From assembly GCA_045563055.1 (NCBI GenBank), contig JBJKUR010000006.1:62001-126000 (forward strand): DNA of 64,000 bases, given 5' to 3'. This document shows, piece by piece, positions 1 to 8,876 of the stretch. How positions within the stretch are numbered: the first letter of the stretch is position 1; each line of letters opens with the position of its first letter. The notes beneath the pieces are model-generated. The model was not told where the DNA came from. It did not search any database and saw nothing but the letters and a program-made list of their open reading frames with translations. The stretch is from Methylaequor sp045563055 (GTDB lineage: Bacteria; Pseudomonadota; Alphaproteobacteria; Methylaequorales; Methylaequoraceae). The position numbers and the translations under genes are program-made.

Positions 1-645
1 CATTAACGATCGCAAAGCTTTGACCCTTGGATAAGGTGGTTCTGGACTTAATGGGTTTTCACTATTTGACAAACCATTGTGTCCACCAGCAAGCCATGGA
101 TCCTCGTAAACAACACCCCCTAGAAATTTTGAGGTTTTACGATAAGACCTTTTCCATAAAGCATTAAATGCTCTTGCTGAAGAAACAATGGGATAATAAA
201 AAATTCCATATTTTGCAGCAATCTCGGATAACCGGTAAGGCATTCCCGCTCCACATGTTACACCATCAATGATATTTCCAGCCTTCTCTAGTGTCCTTGT
301 TAGGATTTCTTCCGCTGCAGCCATTTCCCACAGTATATTTATATGTATTGGAGCAGTTGGACCGGCTATATCTCTGGCTATTTGGGCTTGTTCAATTGCA
401 CCCGAGACTGAAAAATCGACAAGCTCTCTATGTCTTCCTTTTCTTGTTTTTTCTTTGTATATTTGAGGTATTAGCTTTCCGTTTTCGTCGTATGAATCTG
501 CATTAACTCCAGAAAATGTGCCAACCCCACCTGCCTTAGCCCATGCACCCGAGCTTTCGCCGCTAGAAACCGCTATTCCTTTTCCACCTTCAATAAGAGG
601 TAAAGATTCCTTGCCTGATATAACAATTGAATCGAGTTTCTTCAT
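1..645 (-). CDS. Nitronate monooxygenase-like flavin oxidoreductase (partial, C-terminus off window)
   Basis: The reading frame is open from an ATG at 645 down to base 1 with no stop, so the 3' part lies outside the window; 215 residues are visible. The N-terminus (MKKLDSIVISGKESLPLIEG) is followed by a Gly-rich stretch with AWAKAGGVGTFSGVNAD, then ILWEMAAAEEI and DGVTCGAGMPYRL. I read this as the TIM-barrel start of the 2-nitropropane dioxygenase/nitronate monooxygenase family, which binds FMN and oxidises nitronates. The family assignment is from overall pattern; the substrate is unknown. It starts one base after the pnp stop, so it is probably the last or a late gene of the same transcript. 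Confidence 0.72.
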   Translation of the reverse strand, partial: MKKLDSIVISGKESLPLIEGGKGIAVSSGESSGAWAKAGGVGTFSGVNADSYDENGKLIPQIYKEKTRKGRHRELVDFSVSGAIEQAQIARDIAGPTAPIHINILWEMAAAEEILTRTLEKAGNIIDGVTCGAGMPYRLSEIAAKYGIFYYPIVSSARAFNALWKRSYRKTSKFLGGVVYEDPWLAGGHNGLSNSENPLSPEPPYPRVKALRSLM

Positions 646-646
646 T

Positions 647-2716
647 TTAAACGTCTTTGATACTTAACTTTACTTTTCCTCTGTCGTCAACTCCTATAAC
701 TTTTACTTTTACCATATCTCCTTCTTTTACTACATCCGTAGTTTTTTCGACTCTTTCTTCCTTGAGCTGGCTTATATGAACAAGACCGTCCCTACTACCC
801 ATAAAGTTAACAAAAGCTCCAAAATCCGTTGTCTTTACAACTTTACCCTCATAAATTTTTCCTACTTCTGGCTCTGCTACAATATCGTTAATCATTTCAG
901 AAGCAATTTTTCCTTCACTTGCTTTAGAAGAGAAGATAGTTATCATACCATTATCATCAATCTCTACCTTTGCTCCGGATTTCTCACAAATATCCTTTAT
1001 TACCTTTCCTCCAGAACCAATAACTTCTCTAATCTTGGATTTATCAATTTTAATTTTCTGTATTTGAGGGGCATTGGGTTTTGTTTCTGATCTTGGGAAT
1101 TTAATAACTTTGTTCATTTCATTTAAAATATGCAATCTAGCAGCATTAGCCTTAGACAATGATTCCCTCATAATATCCTCTGTGATACCATTAACCTTTA
1201 TATCCATCTGTAAAGAGGTGATCCCCTTCTCTGTTCCAGCCACTTTAAAGTCCATGTCACCCAAATGATCCTCGTCACCTAAAATATCGGTTAAAACAAC
1301 AAAATTCTTTTCTTCTTTTATAAGTCCCATAGCAATTCCAGCAATTGGCTTTTTTAAAGGAACTCCTGCATCCATCAATGATAATGATGCACCACAAACA
1401 GTTGCCATCGATGAAGATCCATTTGATTCTGTAATTTCTGAAACGACTCTTATCGTATATGGAAAATCTTCTGCTTGTTTCAAAATTGGATTTATAGCTC
1501 TCCAAGCAAGTTTTCCGTGACCGACTTCTCTTCTTCCAGTTGAACCTATTCTACCAACCTCATTCACTGAGAAAGGTGGGAAATTATAGTGCAACATAAA
1601 TTTTTCTTTCCTATCACCATCTAATGTATCTAACATTTGTTCATCAGATGTTGTCCCTAGAGTAGTAGTCACAAGCGCTTGTGTCTCACCCCTTGTGAAT
1701 AATGAACTTCCATGTACGTCACTCAGAAAGTTGACTCTTACATCAATTCCCCTCACATCATCTAGACCTCTTCCATCAATTCTTTTTTTTGTTTTAATTA
1801 TTGATGATCTAACTATTTCTTTTTCTATTTTTTTTATTTCATCAAGAACTATCCCCTCATTTTCAGATTCAAAATCAATTGCTTCAAGGATTTTCTTTCT
1901 TGCCTCACTTAGGGACTCATTTCTTTTTTTCTTTTCTTTAATTTTATATATGGGAGTCAATTCATTATGAGATAACTCATTTAATTTATCATGAAATTCT
2001 AATTTTTCCTGATTAGGTAACTTCCACGACTCTTTTGCTGATTTTTCAGCTAACTCAATGATTTTATCTATAATACTTTGAAATTCGTTAAAACCAAATT
2101 GTACCGCTCCAAGCATTATCTTCTCCTCGAGTTCATTTGCTTCAGACTCAACCATTAGAACACCATCACGTGTCCCAGCTACAACTAAATCAAGTTCACT
2201 ATCTTTTAACTCTTCTTTCGTTGGGTTAAGGATATATTCACCATCCATATACCCAACTCTTGCACAAGCAAGTGGTCCAAGAAATGGTAATCCAGAAATT
2301 GTTATTGCAGCTGAAGCACCAATCATAGCGCAAATTGAGGGGTCATTTTCACCATCATAATTTATAACTGTGCAGACCACTTGAGTTTCATTTTTAAAAT
2401 CTTTATGAAATAATGGGCGGATCGGTCTATCAATAAGTCTAGAGCTAAGCACCTCTATTTCTGAAGGTCTACCTTCTCGTTTGAAGAAACCACCTGGAAT
2501 CTTTCCAGCTGAGTATGCTTTTTCAATGTAATGAACTGACAAAGGGAAAAAGTCGAGGTTCGGGTTAAATTGACGTGCGGCTGAAACAGTACATAGTACA
2601 ACAGTTTCACCTAGTGTGCATGTTACAGCTCCGTCAGCTTGTCTTGCGACCAAGCCTGTTTCTAATTTTAATGGAAGGCCTTTCCAATCAAACTCTATTG
2701 ATGATATTTCAAACAT
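647..2716 (-). CDS. pnp: Polyribonucleotide nucleotidyltransferase (PNPase)
   Basis: This is a 689-residue 3'-5' phosphorolytic exoribonuclease that shortens RNA to nucleoside diphosphates, often within a degradosome. Two RNase PH-like domains (about 10-145 and 320-520) flank an all-helical linker. A KH domain follows (IGSGGKVIKDICEKSG, near 555-570), then a C-terminal S1 domain (from GKIYEGKVVKTTDFGAFVNF, near 620). The second core keeps the acidic catalytic segment GDEDHLGDMDF. Length is close to the usual 700-710. The start MFEISSIEFDWKG matches family N-termini. It lies 25 bases after rpsO, the standard rpsO-pnp order. Confidence 0.97.
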   Translation of the reverse strand: MFEISSIEFDWKGLPLKLETGLVARQADGAVTCTLGETVVLCTVSAARQFNPNLDFFPLSVHYIEKAYSAGKIPGGFFKREGRPSEIEVLSSRLIDRPIRPLFHKDFKNETQVVCTVINYDGENDPSICAMIGASAAITISGLPFLGPLACARVGYMDGEYILNPTKEELKDSELDLVVAGTRDGVLMVESEANELEEKIMLGAVQFGFNEFQSIIDKIIELAEKSAKESWKLPNQEKLEFHDKLNELSHNELTPIYKIKEKKKRNESLSEARKKILEAIDFESENEGIVLDEIKKIEKEIVRSSIIKTKKRIDGRGLDDVRGIDVRVNFLSDVHGSSLFTRGETQALVTTTLGTTSDEQMLDTLDGDRKEKFMLHYNFPPFSVNEVGRIGSTGRREVGHGKLAWRAINPILKQAEDFPYTIRVVSEITESNGSSSMATVCGASLSLMDAGVPLKKPIAGIAMGLIKEEKNFVVLTDILGDEDHLGDMDFKVAGTEKGITSLQMDIKVNGITEDIMRESLSKANAARLHILNEMNKVIKFPRSETKPNAPQIQKIKIDKSKIREVIGSGGKVIKDICEKSGAKVEIDDNGMITIFSSKASEGKIASEMINDIVAEPEVGKIYEGKVVKTTDFGAFVNFMGSRDGLVHISQLKEERVEKTTDVVKEGDMVKVKVIGVDDRGKVKLSIKDV

Positions 2717-2741
2717 TTTTTGTCTCTCCTTGATGTCATTT

Positions 2742-2999
2742 CTAACGCCTTAGACCAAGAGACTTTATTATAGACTCGTATCTATCATTGCTTTTACTCT
2801 TTAAATAGCTCAAAAGTTTTTTCCTTTTTCCTACAAGCTTCATTAAACCTCTTCTGGTGTTATGATCTTTTTTGTTAGATTTTAAGTGTTCGGTTAAATT
2901 TTTAATTCTTTTTGAAAAAATTGAGATTTGACTTTCGCTACTTCCGATAGTTTCTTTTTTCTCTTGTTTTTCTATTTTAGTTTTTGAATTTTTCTCCAT
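2742..2999 (-). CDS. rpsO: 30S ribosomal protein S15
   Basis: This is the 16S rRNA-binding protein of the central domain. The C-terminal 60 residues are unmistakable: NLTEHLKSNKKDHNTRRGLM, then GKRKKLLSYLK, ending SLGLRR. Start choice: an in-frame ATG at 2999 has AAGGA six bases upstream and gives 85 residues. Another ATG at 3023 would give 93 but has no visible ribosome-binding site. The usual length of 89 falls between the two, so the start is uncertain. The N-terminal helix is unusually Lys/Glu-rich. It sits between truB and pnp as in most bacteria. Confidence 0.95.
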   Translation of the reverse strand: MEKNSKTKIEKQEKKETIGSSESQISIFSKRIKNLTEHLKSNKKDHNTRRGLMKLVGKRKKLLSYLKSKSNDRYESIIKSLGLRR

Positions 3000-3039
3000 T
3001 TCTGTTTCCTTGATCTCAGTCATTATGATAAGCAATATT

Positions 3040-3933
3040 TTATGTAACTAACAACTTTTTAGGATGAAAATTACTTTTTTTCATAATTCCTAACGCCACA
3101 AATTCCTTAGCATGAGTTGCAAGTACTAAATCATCATTATTTTCGTGGCTTGGTTTCATCTCAATAAAATTTCCTGTTAAAACTTTTCTTACTTGCATAT
3201 CATTTAATTGAATTTTTGAGATTTTCTTATCAAAAATTATATCAATTGGACAGATAAGTTTATTTTGATTGCCACTATGCACTAAACTTAGAAAATAATC
3301 CAGTGAAATAAGTTTTTTATTTAAATCATTTCTGGTTAATCTTCTTAATTCTATAAGAGTGCCAACTGTATCTAATGAACCGGCAATGCTCTCAGCTAGG
3401 CTTCTAATATATGTACCAGCACTGCACTGAACTTCAAAAACTGCACTCTCTCTAGAAATAACTCTATTTAACTTTATTTTCCTTATAAAAATAGATCTTT
3501 CTTTTGTTTCAAAGGGAATATTTCGTCGAGCAAGTTCATATGCCCTCAATCCATTAATTTTAACGGAAGAATATTTTGGTGTTTTTTGTCTGAGCCTTCC
3601 AATATGGCTTTGAAGTTTTTTTTGAATTTCAAGTTTAGTCGGATAATTGTTTTTTTCTTCAATGATATCTCCCTCCAAATCTCCGGTATCTGTTCTGAAA
3701 CCCCATCTAATAGTAAAAATATAAGTCTTTATATCGGACTCTATGAAACTTATTATTTTTGTTGCTGAACCGATAGCAACTGGTAGGTATCCTGAAGCCA
3801 ATGGATCAAGTGTGCCAACAAAACCAGCTTTACAATTTCCAAAAGACTTTCTGACTTTCTGTAAAACAAAATTTGATGTCACGCCGATGGGCTTGTCGAT
3901 TAATAACCATCCATTTTTCTTTTTAAAATTCAT
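3040..3933 (-). CDS. truB: tRNA pseudouridine(55) synthase
   Basis: The enzyme converts U55 of the T-loop of all elongator tRNAs to pseudouridine. The protein is 297 residues. WLLIDKPIGVTS (9-20) and GFVGTLDPLASG (37-48) carry the family signature, with catalytic Asp43 in GTLD. The TruB central region continues with RTDTGDLEGDI, and the segment CSAGTYIRSLAESIAGSL is the conserved motif III. Its start codon shares one base with the stop of rbfA (TAATG), which implies translational coupling in the infB-rbfA-truB-rpsO-pnp transcript. Confidence 0.96.
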   Translation of the reverse strand: MNFKKKNGWLLIDKPIGVTSNFVLQKVRKSFGNCKAGFVGTLDPLASGYLPVAIGSATKIISFIESDIKTYIFTIRWGFRTDTGDLEGDIIEEKNNYPTKLEIQKKLQSHIGRLRQKTPKYSSVKINGLRAYELARRNIPFETKERSIFIRKIKLNRVISRESAVFEVQCSAGTYIRSLAESIAGSLDTVGTLIELRRLTRNDLNKKLISLDYFLSLVHSGNQNKLICPIDIIFDKKISKIQLNDMQVRKVLTGNFIEMKPSHENNDDLVLATHAKEFVALGIMKKSNFHPKKLLVT

Positions 3934-4280
3934 TAATAATGTTTAGCAAATAATTTAAATTTTAACTTTGGTGTGTAACGAAGATCAATTTTCTTCGCAA
4001 ATTCCCTCTTTATTCTGATAGAGTTTCTATCAATTACCTCCAGCAATGTTTCTACTTTAATATTTTTATTAAGTGTCTCAACCAATACTATTGCTGACTT
4101 TCCGTCGCCAGATAGGATAATTTCAGGAATAAAAATTATAAGATTTTCTCCTTCAAAATTGTGGAGATCTAACATTAAAAAAACCTCTGCAATGGACTTT
4201 TTAATTAAGGAGTTAATTTTTTCAATTCTTGAATTTTTTCTCTCTTCCTTAATTTTTTCTAAACTAAGGTTTTTTCTCAT
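3933..4280 (-). CDS. rbfA: Ribosome-binding factor A
   Basis: This 115-residue 30S maturation factor works on the 5' end of 16S rRNA. It shows the KH-type fold pattern of RbfA: an N-terminal helix with SRIEKINSLIKKSIAEVF, a strand/helix core, and IKREFAKKIDLRYTPKLKF near the C-terminus (RYTPKLxF is the family hallmark). It overlaps infB by 17 bases and truB by one base. Alphaproteobacterial RbfA is usually slightly longer, so this is a compact version. Confidence 0.92.
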   Translation of the reverse strand: MRKNLSLEKIKEERKNSRIEKINSLIKKSIAEVFLMLDLHNFEGENLIIFIPEIILSGDGKSAIVLVETLNKNIKVETLLEVIDRNSIRIKREFAKKIDLRYTPKLKFKLFAKHY

Positions 4281-6585
4281 TTTTTTCTCTCAAATAAAAT
4301 TCTAATCTATCATTTTGATTTATTTCATCAAATTTTGAGAGAACTATCCCACACTCCAAACCACTTGCAACCTCCTTCACTTGATCCTTTTCTCTTCTAA
4401 TGCTTTCAATTTCACAATCTTGAAGTAGTTCCTCACCTCTATAGACTTTTACCAATGATTTTGATGTCACCTTTCCCTCCTGAATAGCACAACCAGCAAC
4501 CTTACTTGAGTCAGAAAGTTGAAATACTTGTTTAACTGTTGCTTTTCCAATCAATTTTTCAATTAATTCATTTTCTTCCATTCCCTCGATTATTTTTTGA
4601 GCTTCGTCTAGCACCTCATAAATAATTGAAAAGCTACTTATTTTTACACCTTCCCTTTTAGATAAAACTTTTGCTTGCGAATTCGCTTTGACATTGAAAC
4701 CAAAGATTCTAGCCTGAGACGCAATAGCCAATGTAACATCTGATTCATTAACCTCTCCAACAGCTGTATGTATAATTTTTATCTCGGTTTTTTCAGACTC
4801 CATTTTATTTAAACTTTGTTCAATTGCCTCTTTTGAACCATGGACATCGGCTTTAATTATTATTGAGATGATTTTCTTTTCTTTTTGAGAAGCACTTTCA
4901 ATCATTTGATCAATTGTAACTCGTTTAATAGATGAGTTTTCTTTAAGTCTTTTCATTCTAGATCTGTATTGTGTTACCTCTCTTGCTCTTGACTCACTAT
5001 CAACAACAACCAATTTATCTCCAGAATCTGGTGTTCCTGACAAACCAAGTAACTCAACTGGATAACTTGGGAGCGCTTTGTTAATCTTTTCGCCTGAATC
5101 ATTGTACATTGCCCTGACTTTTCCCCACTCTTTTCCTACAACTGCTATATCTCCTATTGTTAGAGTTCCATTTTGAATTAAGATCGACACTACCGTTCCT
5201 TTACCTTTCTCTATCTTTGACTCAATTACAGTACCTTCAGCTGATCTATTTGGGTTTGCTTTCAGTTCTAAGATTTCCGACTGAAGTAGGATTGAATCCA
5301 GTAGATCATCTATACCCTCTTTTGTCTTAGCAGATACCTTTACAAAAACGTTTTGTCCTCCCATACTCTCACTTATTATTTCATGACTCATTAAATCAGT
5401 CTCTACTTTCTGTGGATTTGATGTAGGTAAGTCTATTTTATTCACAGCCACGATTATAGGACAGCCAGATGCTTTTGCATGACTTATAGCTTCTATTGTT
5501 TGTTCATTTACACTATCGTCAGCAGCAACCACGAGGATTATGACATCCGTAATATTGGAACCCCTCGCTCGCATTTCACTGAAGGCAGCATGACCTGGTG
5601 TATCAATAAAAGTTATCATTTGATTTTTTTTTGCCTCAACTATGTAAGATCCTATGTGTTGGGTAATACCTCCGGCCTCGGTTGCTGCAACTTTTTTTTC
5701 TCTTATAACATCTAAAAGTGAAGTTTTCCCGTGATCCACATGACCCATTACTGTGACTACAGGAGGCCGGGTTATCAGATCCGTTTCACTATCGGACGGT
5801 CCAGTTAATCCAACCTCTACGTCAGATTCACTCACTCTCTTTGGAATATGTCCAAATTCCATAACAAGTAGTTCTGCTGTATCAGCATCGATTGTCTGAT
5901 TTATTGTTGCCATGACTCCTAGCTTCATCAAACCTTTAATAAGGTTGGATGATTTTTCTGCAAGTCTAGACGCAAGTTCATTTACCGCTATAACATCTGG
6001 GATGACTATTTCCTTCTTCTGTTTTTCTCTGGAATCTAACGTTTCTTGCTTTGGAATTACTCTTTGTTTTGCTTTCTCTCTGGCTCGCTTAATTGCAGCT
6101 AAAGATCTAACCTTTTCATTGTCGTCGTTTAAAGCCTGAGAAATTGTTAATTTACCTTGTCTTCTATTTTCAAAACTTTTTGGAGTCTTTAATAATTTAG
6201 GTGACTTATGTTTTTCTGGAGAATCGTTTTCTTTTTCTGGAATTGACGTATTATTAAAATTCTTAGCGGGTTTTTTCTTAATTACTTTTTTTTCATCTTT
6301 TTCATTTATCTCATCTAAATTTTTAGTTTCATCAGACTCATTTTTACCTAAATTACTGTCTTTTTTTGATAAAAAGTTATTTTCGCTATCAGTTTCCGTC
6401 GATTTGGGCTGCTCAATTATTTCATCTTTTGAAAACCCTGTGAGTGTTCTTCTCTTTTTAACTTCAACCGATACTGATCTGCTTCTTCCATGAGAAAAAC
6501 TTTGCTTAATCTGACCGGCATTAATTGTTTTCTTTAATTGCAACCTCCCACTCGTGGAAGTTTTTTTATCTTTATTTTCTTCCAT
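4264..6585 (-). CDS. infB: Translation initiation factor IF-2
   Basis: This GTPase (773 residues) places fMet-tRNA in the ribosomal P site. A low-complexity, Lys/Glu/Ser-rich N-terminal region (about 1-180) precedes an IF2_N domain. The G domain begins near residue 280: G1 GHVDHGKTSLLD, G3 DTPGHAAFSEMRARG, G4 VNKIDL, and SAKT as G5. Domains II-IV follow, ending in the fMet-tRNA-binding C2 domain (CEIESIRREKDQVKEVASGL). It starts four bases after the nusA stop. The small ylxR gene that usually sits between nusA and infB is missing. Confidence 0.97.
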   Translation of the reverse strand: MEENKDKKTSTSGRLQLKKTINAGQIKQSFSHGRSRSVSVEVKKRRTLTGFSKDEIIEQPKSTETDSENNFLSKKDSNLGKNESDETKNLDEINEKDEKKVIKKKPAKNFNNTSIPEKENDSPEKHKSPKLLKTPKSFENRRQGKLTISQALNDDNEKVRSLAAIKRAREKAKQRVIPKQETLDSREKQKKEIVIPDVIAVNELASRLAEKSSNLIKGLMKLGVMATINQTIDADTAELLVMEFGHIPKRVSESDVEVGLTGPSDSETDLITRPPVVTVMGHVDHGKTSLLDVIREKKVAATEAGGITQHIGSYIVEAKKNQMITFIDTPGHAAFSEMRARGSNITDVIILVVAADDSVNEQTIEAISHAKASGCPIIVAVNKIDLPTSNPQKVETDLMSHEIISESMGGQNVFVKVSAKTKEGIDDLLDSILLQSEILELKANPNRSAEGTVIESKIEKGKGTVVSILIQNGTLTIGDIAVVGKEWGKVRAMYNDSGEKINKALPSYPVELLGLSGTPDSGDKLVVVDSESRAREVTQYRSRMKRLKENSSIKRVTIDQMIESASQKEKKIISIIIKADVHGSKEAIEQSLNKMESEKTEIKIIHTAVGEVNESDVTLAIASQARIFGFNVKANSQAKVLSKREGVKISSFSIIYEVLDEAQKIIEGMEENELIEKLIGKATVKQVFQLSDSSKVAGCAIQEGKVTSKSLVKVYRGEELLQDCEIESIRREKDQVKEVASGLECGIVLSKFDEINQNDRLEFYLREKNEKKP

Positions 6586-6588
6586 TTT

Positions 6589-8109
6589 CTAATCTTTATA
6601 CCAATGTTTTCTTGATTCCATAATTATAGAATCTGCTTTCTCAATATCCATATCTTTAAAAATTTCAATAAGTTCTTCGTTTGATAAATCCGCAAGCTGA
6701 TCTCTCGTCTTAATTTCATTTTCATTTAGTTTCATAAGTTGGTCTACAGAAAAAAGTTTGCTCTCAAGCAAATAGCTATCTAAACCTGACTCCTTCAGTT
6801 TAAGGAGGTTTTCATTTCTTATTTTTTCAACACAACTTTTTGCTCTTTGGATTAATTCTTTAGACAAATTTTCGTCAAAACCCTCAATAGAAGTTAATTC
6901 TGACATTGAAACCATAGCCACTTCGTCTATTGAGCTAAAGCCTTCAGTTACTAAAAGATGTGCAATTACCTCGTCTACATCTAAAAATTCTATGAATTTT
7001 TGTGAAAGATTTTTAAACTCCTCATTTCTTCTGTCAGATTCTTGAGACGTCGTTAAAATATCAATGCTCCATCCAGTTAATGAACTTGCCAACCTCACGT
7101 TTTGCCCTTTCCTCCCAATTGCAAGGCTCAATTGTTCATCAGGCACTATAACATCAATTTTCTTAAGCTCTTCCTCAATAATAACTTTATCAACCTCTGC
7201 AGGGCCAAGGGCATTAACTACAAATGTAGCAATGTCCTCAGACCACAAAACAATATCTATCTTTTCTCCCTGAAGCTCATTAACAACGGCTTGAACTCTA
7301 CTGCCTCTCATTCCAACACAAGCACCAACAGGGTCGATACTTTTTTCCTTGGTAAATACTGCTATCTTTGCCCTACTTCCAGGATCTCTTGCAACTGACT
7401 TAACCTCTATTATACCATCATAAATCTCTGGCACTTCCTGGAAAAATAATTTGACTAAAAAATTATTGTGTGCGCGGGATAAAAAAATTTGTGGGCCTTT
7501 AAGATCATGTTTCACATCATTTATGTATGCCCTTATTCTATCTGACCGTCTAAAAACTTCTCTGTTAAGTAATTCTTCTCTTCTCATAATTGCTTCACCC
7601 TTACCTAGATCTACAATCAAGTTTCCATACTCAACCCTTTTTACAACACCGTTAACGATCTCACCAATTTTGTCTTTAAATTCATTAAATTGCATTATCT
7701 TTTCAGCTTCTTTTACTTTCTGAAAAATCACTTGTTTTGCTGTTTGAACTGCAATTCGCCCAAAATCTAGGGGAGGAAGTTCTTCTTTTAAAAATTCTCC
7801 AACTTTTAATGATTTATTATCTTTATCTAAGCTAGACAGGTTGATCTTATTAATACGTTCTTCTGACGGACAACTGTCTAAATCATCGACAACTTCCTGG
7901 TATCTAAACAAGCCAATTCTTCCCGTTTGTTTATCAACATGGGCTCTTATGTCTAACTCAAAACCATACTTGGTTCTTCCAGCCTTAGCAATAGCGAGCT
8001 CCATTGCATCAATGACCTCTAACTCGTCGATACCTTTTTCCTTAGCTATATTCTTGGCAACATCAATAATGTCGAAGGTTTGGATATCTTTAATTTCATC
8101 TCTTTCCAA
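6589..8109 (-). CDS. nusA: Transcription termination/antitermination factor NusA
   Basis: This RNA polymerase-associated factor modulates pausing, termination and antitermination. The protein is 506 residues: an N-terminal polymerase-binding domain (1-135), an S1 domain (GEIVNGVVKRVEYGNLIVDL, near 150), two KH domains (ACVGMRGSRVQAVV and SLAIGRKGQNVRLAS), then two C-terminal helix-hairpin-helix repeats (about 365-500) as in other Proteobacteria. The start is TTG at 8109; no ATG lies near, and the 14 residues before the first conserved helix match family spacing. The gene normally just upstream, rimP, is absent: only 101 non-coding bases separate nusA from trmB. Confidence 0.96.
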   Translation of the reverse strand: MERDEIKDIQTFDIIDVAKNIAKEKGIDELEVIDAMELAIAKAGRTKYGFELDIRAHVDKQTGRIGLFRYQEVVDDLDSCPSEERINKINLSSLDKDNKSLKVGEFLKEELPPLDFGRIAVQTAKQVIFQKVKEAEKIMQFNEFKDKIGEIVNGVVKRVEYGNLIVDLGKGEAIMRREELLNREVFRRSDRIRAYINDVKHDLKGPQIFLSRAHNNFLVKLFFQEVPEIYDGIIEVKSVARDPGSRAKIAVFTKEKSIDPVGACVGMRGSRVQAVVNELQGEKIDIVLWSEDIATFVVNALGPAEVDKVIIEEELKKIDVIVPDEQLSLAIGRKGQNVRLASSLTGWSIDILTTSQESDRRNEEFKNLSQKFIEFLDVDEVIAHLLVTEGFSSIDEVAMVSMSELTSIEGFDENLSKELIQRAKSCVEKIRNENLLKLKESGLDSYLLESKLFSVDQLMKLNENEIKTRDQLADLSNEELIEIFKDMDIEKADSIIMESRKHWYKD

Positions 8110-8210
8110 TTTAACGCCTTTAGATTAATTATTATAATTTTATTAATTTATTTGATTTATGGTATTCATACCAATACTTTTTGAAAACTTAAATAATTTA
8201 ATATTTTTTT

Positions 8211-8873
8211 TTATTTTCTTACTACGAAAAAATTTATGGGGCTATCAACTTTCATTGCTTTAAAAAAATATTTTGTTTGATAAAAAAACTTATCACTCAA
8301 TTCAATGTCTTTCTGCTCAAGTTGGTAGTGGCGCAATTTAAACTTTTCATAAACCATAAAAGATTGAATTATTTGATTTGAATAATCTATATCATCAGTA
8401 GCAATAAATATTTCTACGTTTTCGTTTGAAATCTTTTCAAGTATCTCTGGAAATTCAAAATTTATAAGCCTTCTCTTGTTATGTTTTTTTTTGTGCCATG
8501 GATCAGGAAATAAAATATATATATTTTTGAAGGATAAACCTTTCATTAGTTTTGCAAAGGTAAGGAAATCAAAATTAGTAAAATAAATATTTTTAAGATC
8601 TTCTTTTTCTATATGTTTCTTTAGTTTAAAACTTCCGGCCAAGAAAGGGTCACAAGCCAAGAAAAATTCTTTTTTTTTTTTATTGGATTGAAATATTAGG
8701 TTTTCACCTGCTCCAAATCCGATTTCAAGATTTATAGGTTCTTTAACTTTTTGAAAAGTTTTAAGAACCTTGGAATAATTTGACTCATCAAAAAAGAAAC
8801 TAAAATTAACTAAATCTTTATAATTTAGTTTTCCTATTTTTCTTGATAACTTCCTTCCATAAAATGGTAGCAT
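8211..8873 (-). CDS. trmB: tRNA (guanine-N7-)-methyltransferase
   Basis: This SAM-dependent enzyme methylates G46 in the variable loop of tRNA. The protein is 220 residues. The SAM-binding Gly motif LEIGFGAGE is at 49-57, and the TrmB signature FPDPWHKKKHNKRRLIN is near 121-137, followed by an acidic ATDD segment. Its start ATG lies three bases from the metK stop, so metK and trmB are co-transcribed; being next to the SAM synthetase is usual in this lineage. Confidence 0.94.
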   Translation of the reverse strand: MLPFYGRKLSRKIGKLNYKDLVNFSFFFDESNYSKVLKTFQKVKEPINLEIGFGAGENLIFQSNKKKKEFFLACDPFLAGSFKLKKHIEKEDLKNIYFTNFDFLTFAKLMKGLSFKNIYILFPDPWHKKKHNKRRLINFEFPEILEKISNENVEIFIATDDIDYSNQIIQSFMVYEKFKLRHYQLEQKDIELSDKFFYQTKYFFKAMKVDSPINFFVVRK

Positions 8874-8876
8874 ATA

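Noticed and set aside
8158..8175. Short dyad TGGTAT/ATACCA between trmB and nusA considered as terminator or rimP remnant
   Set aside because: The stem is only six bases and AT-rich with no clear T tract, and no frame in the gap resembles RimP.
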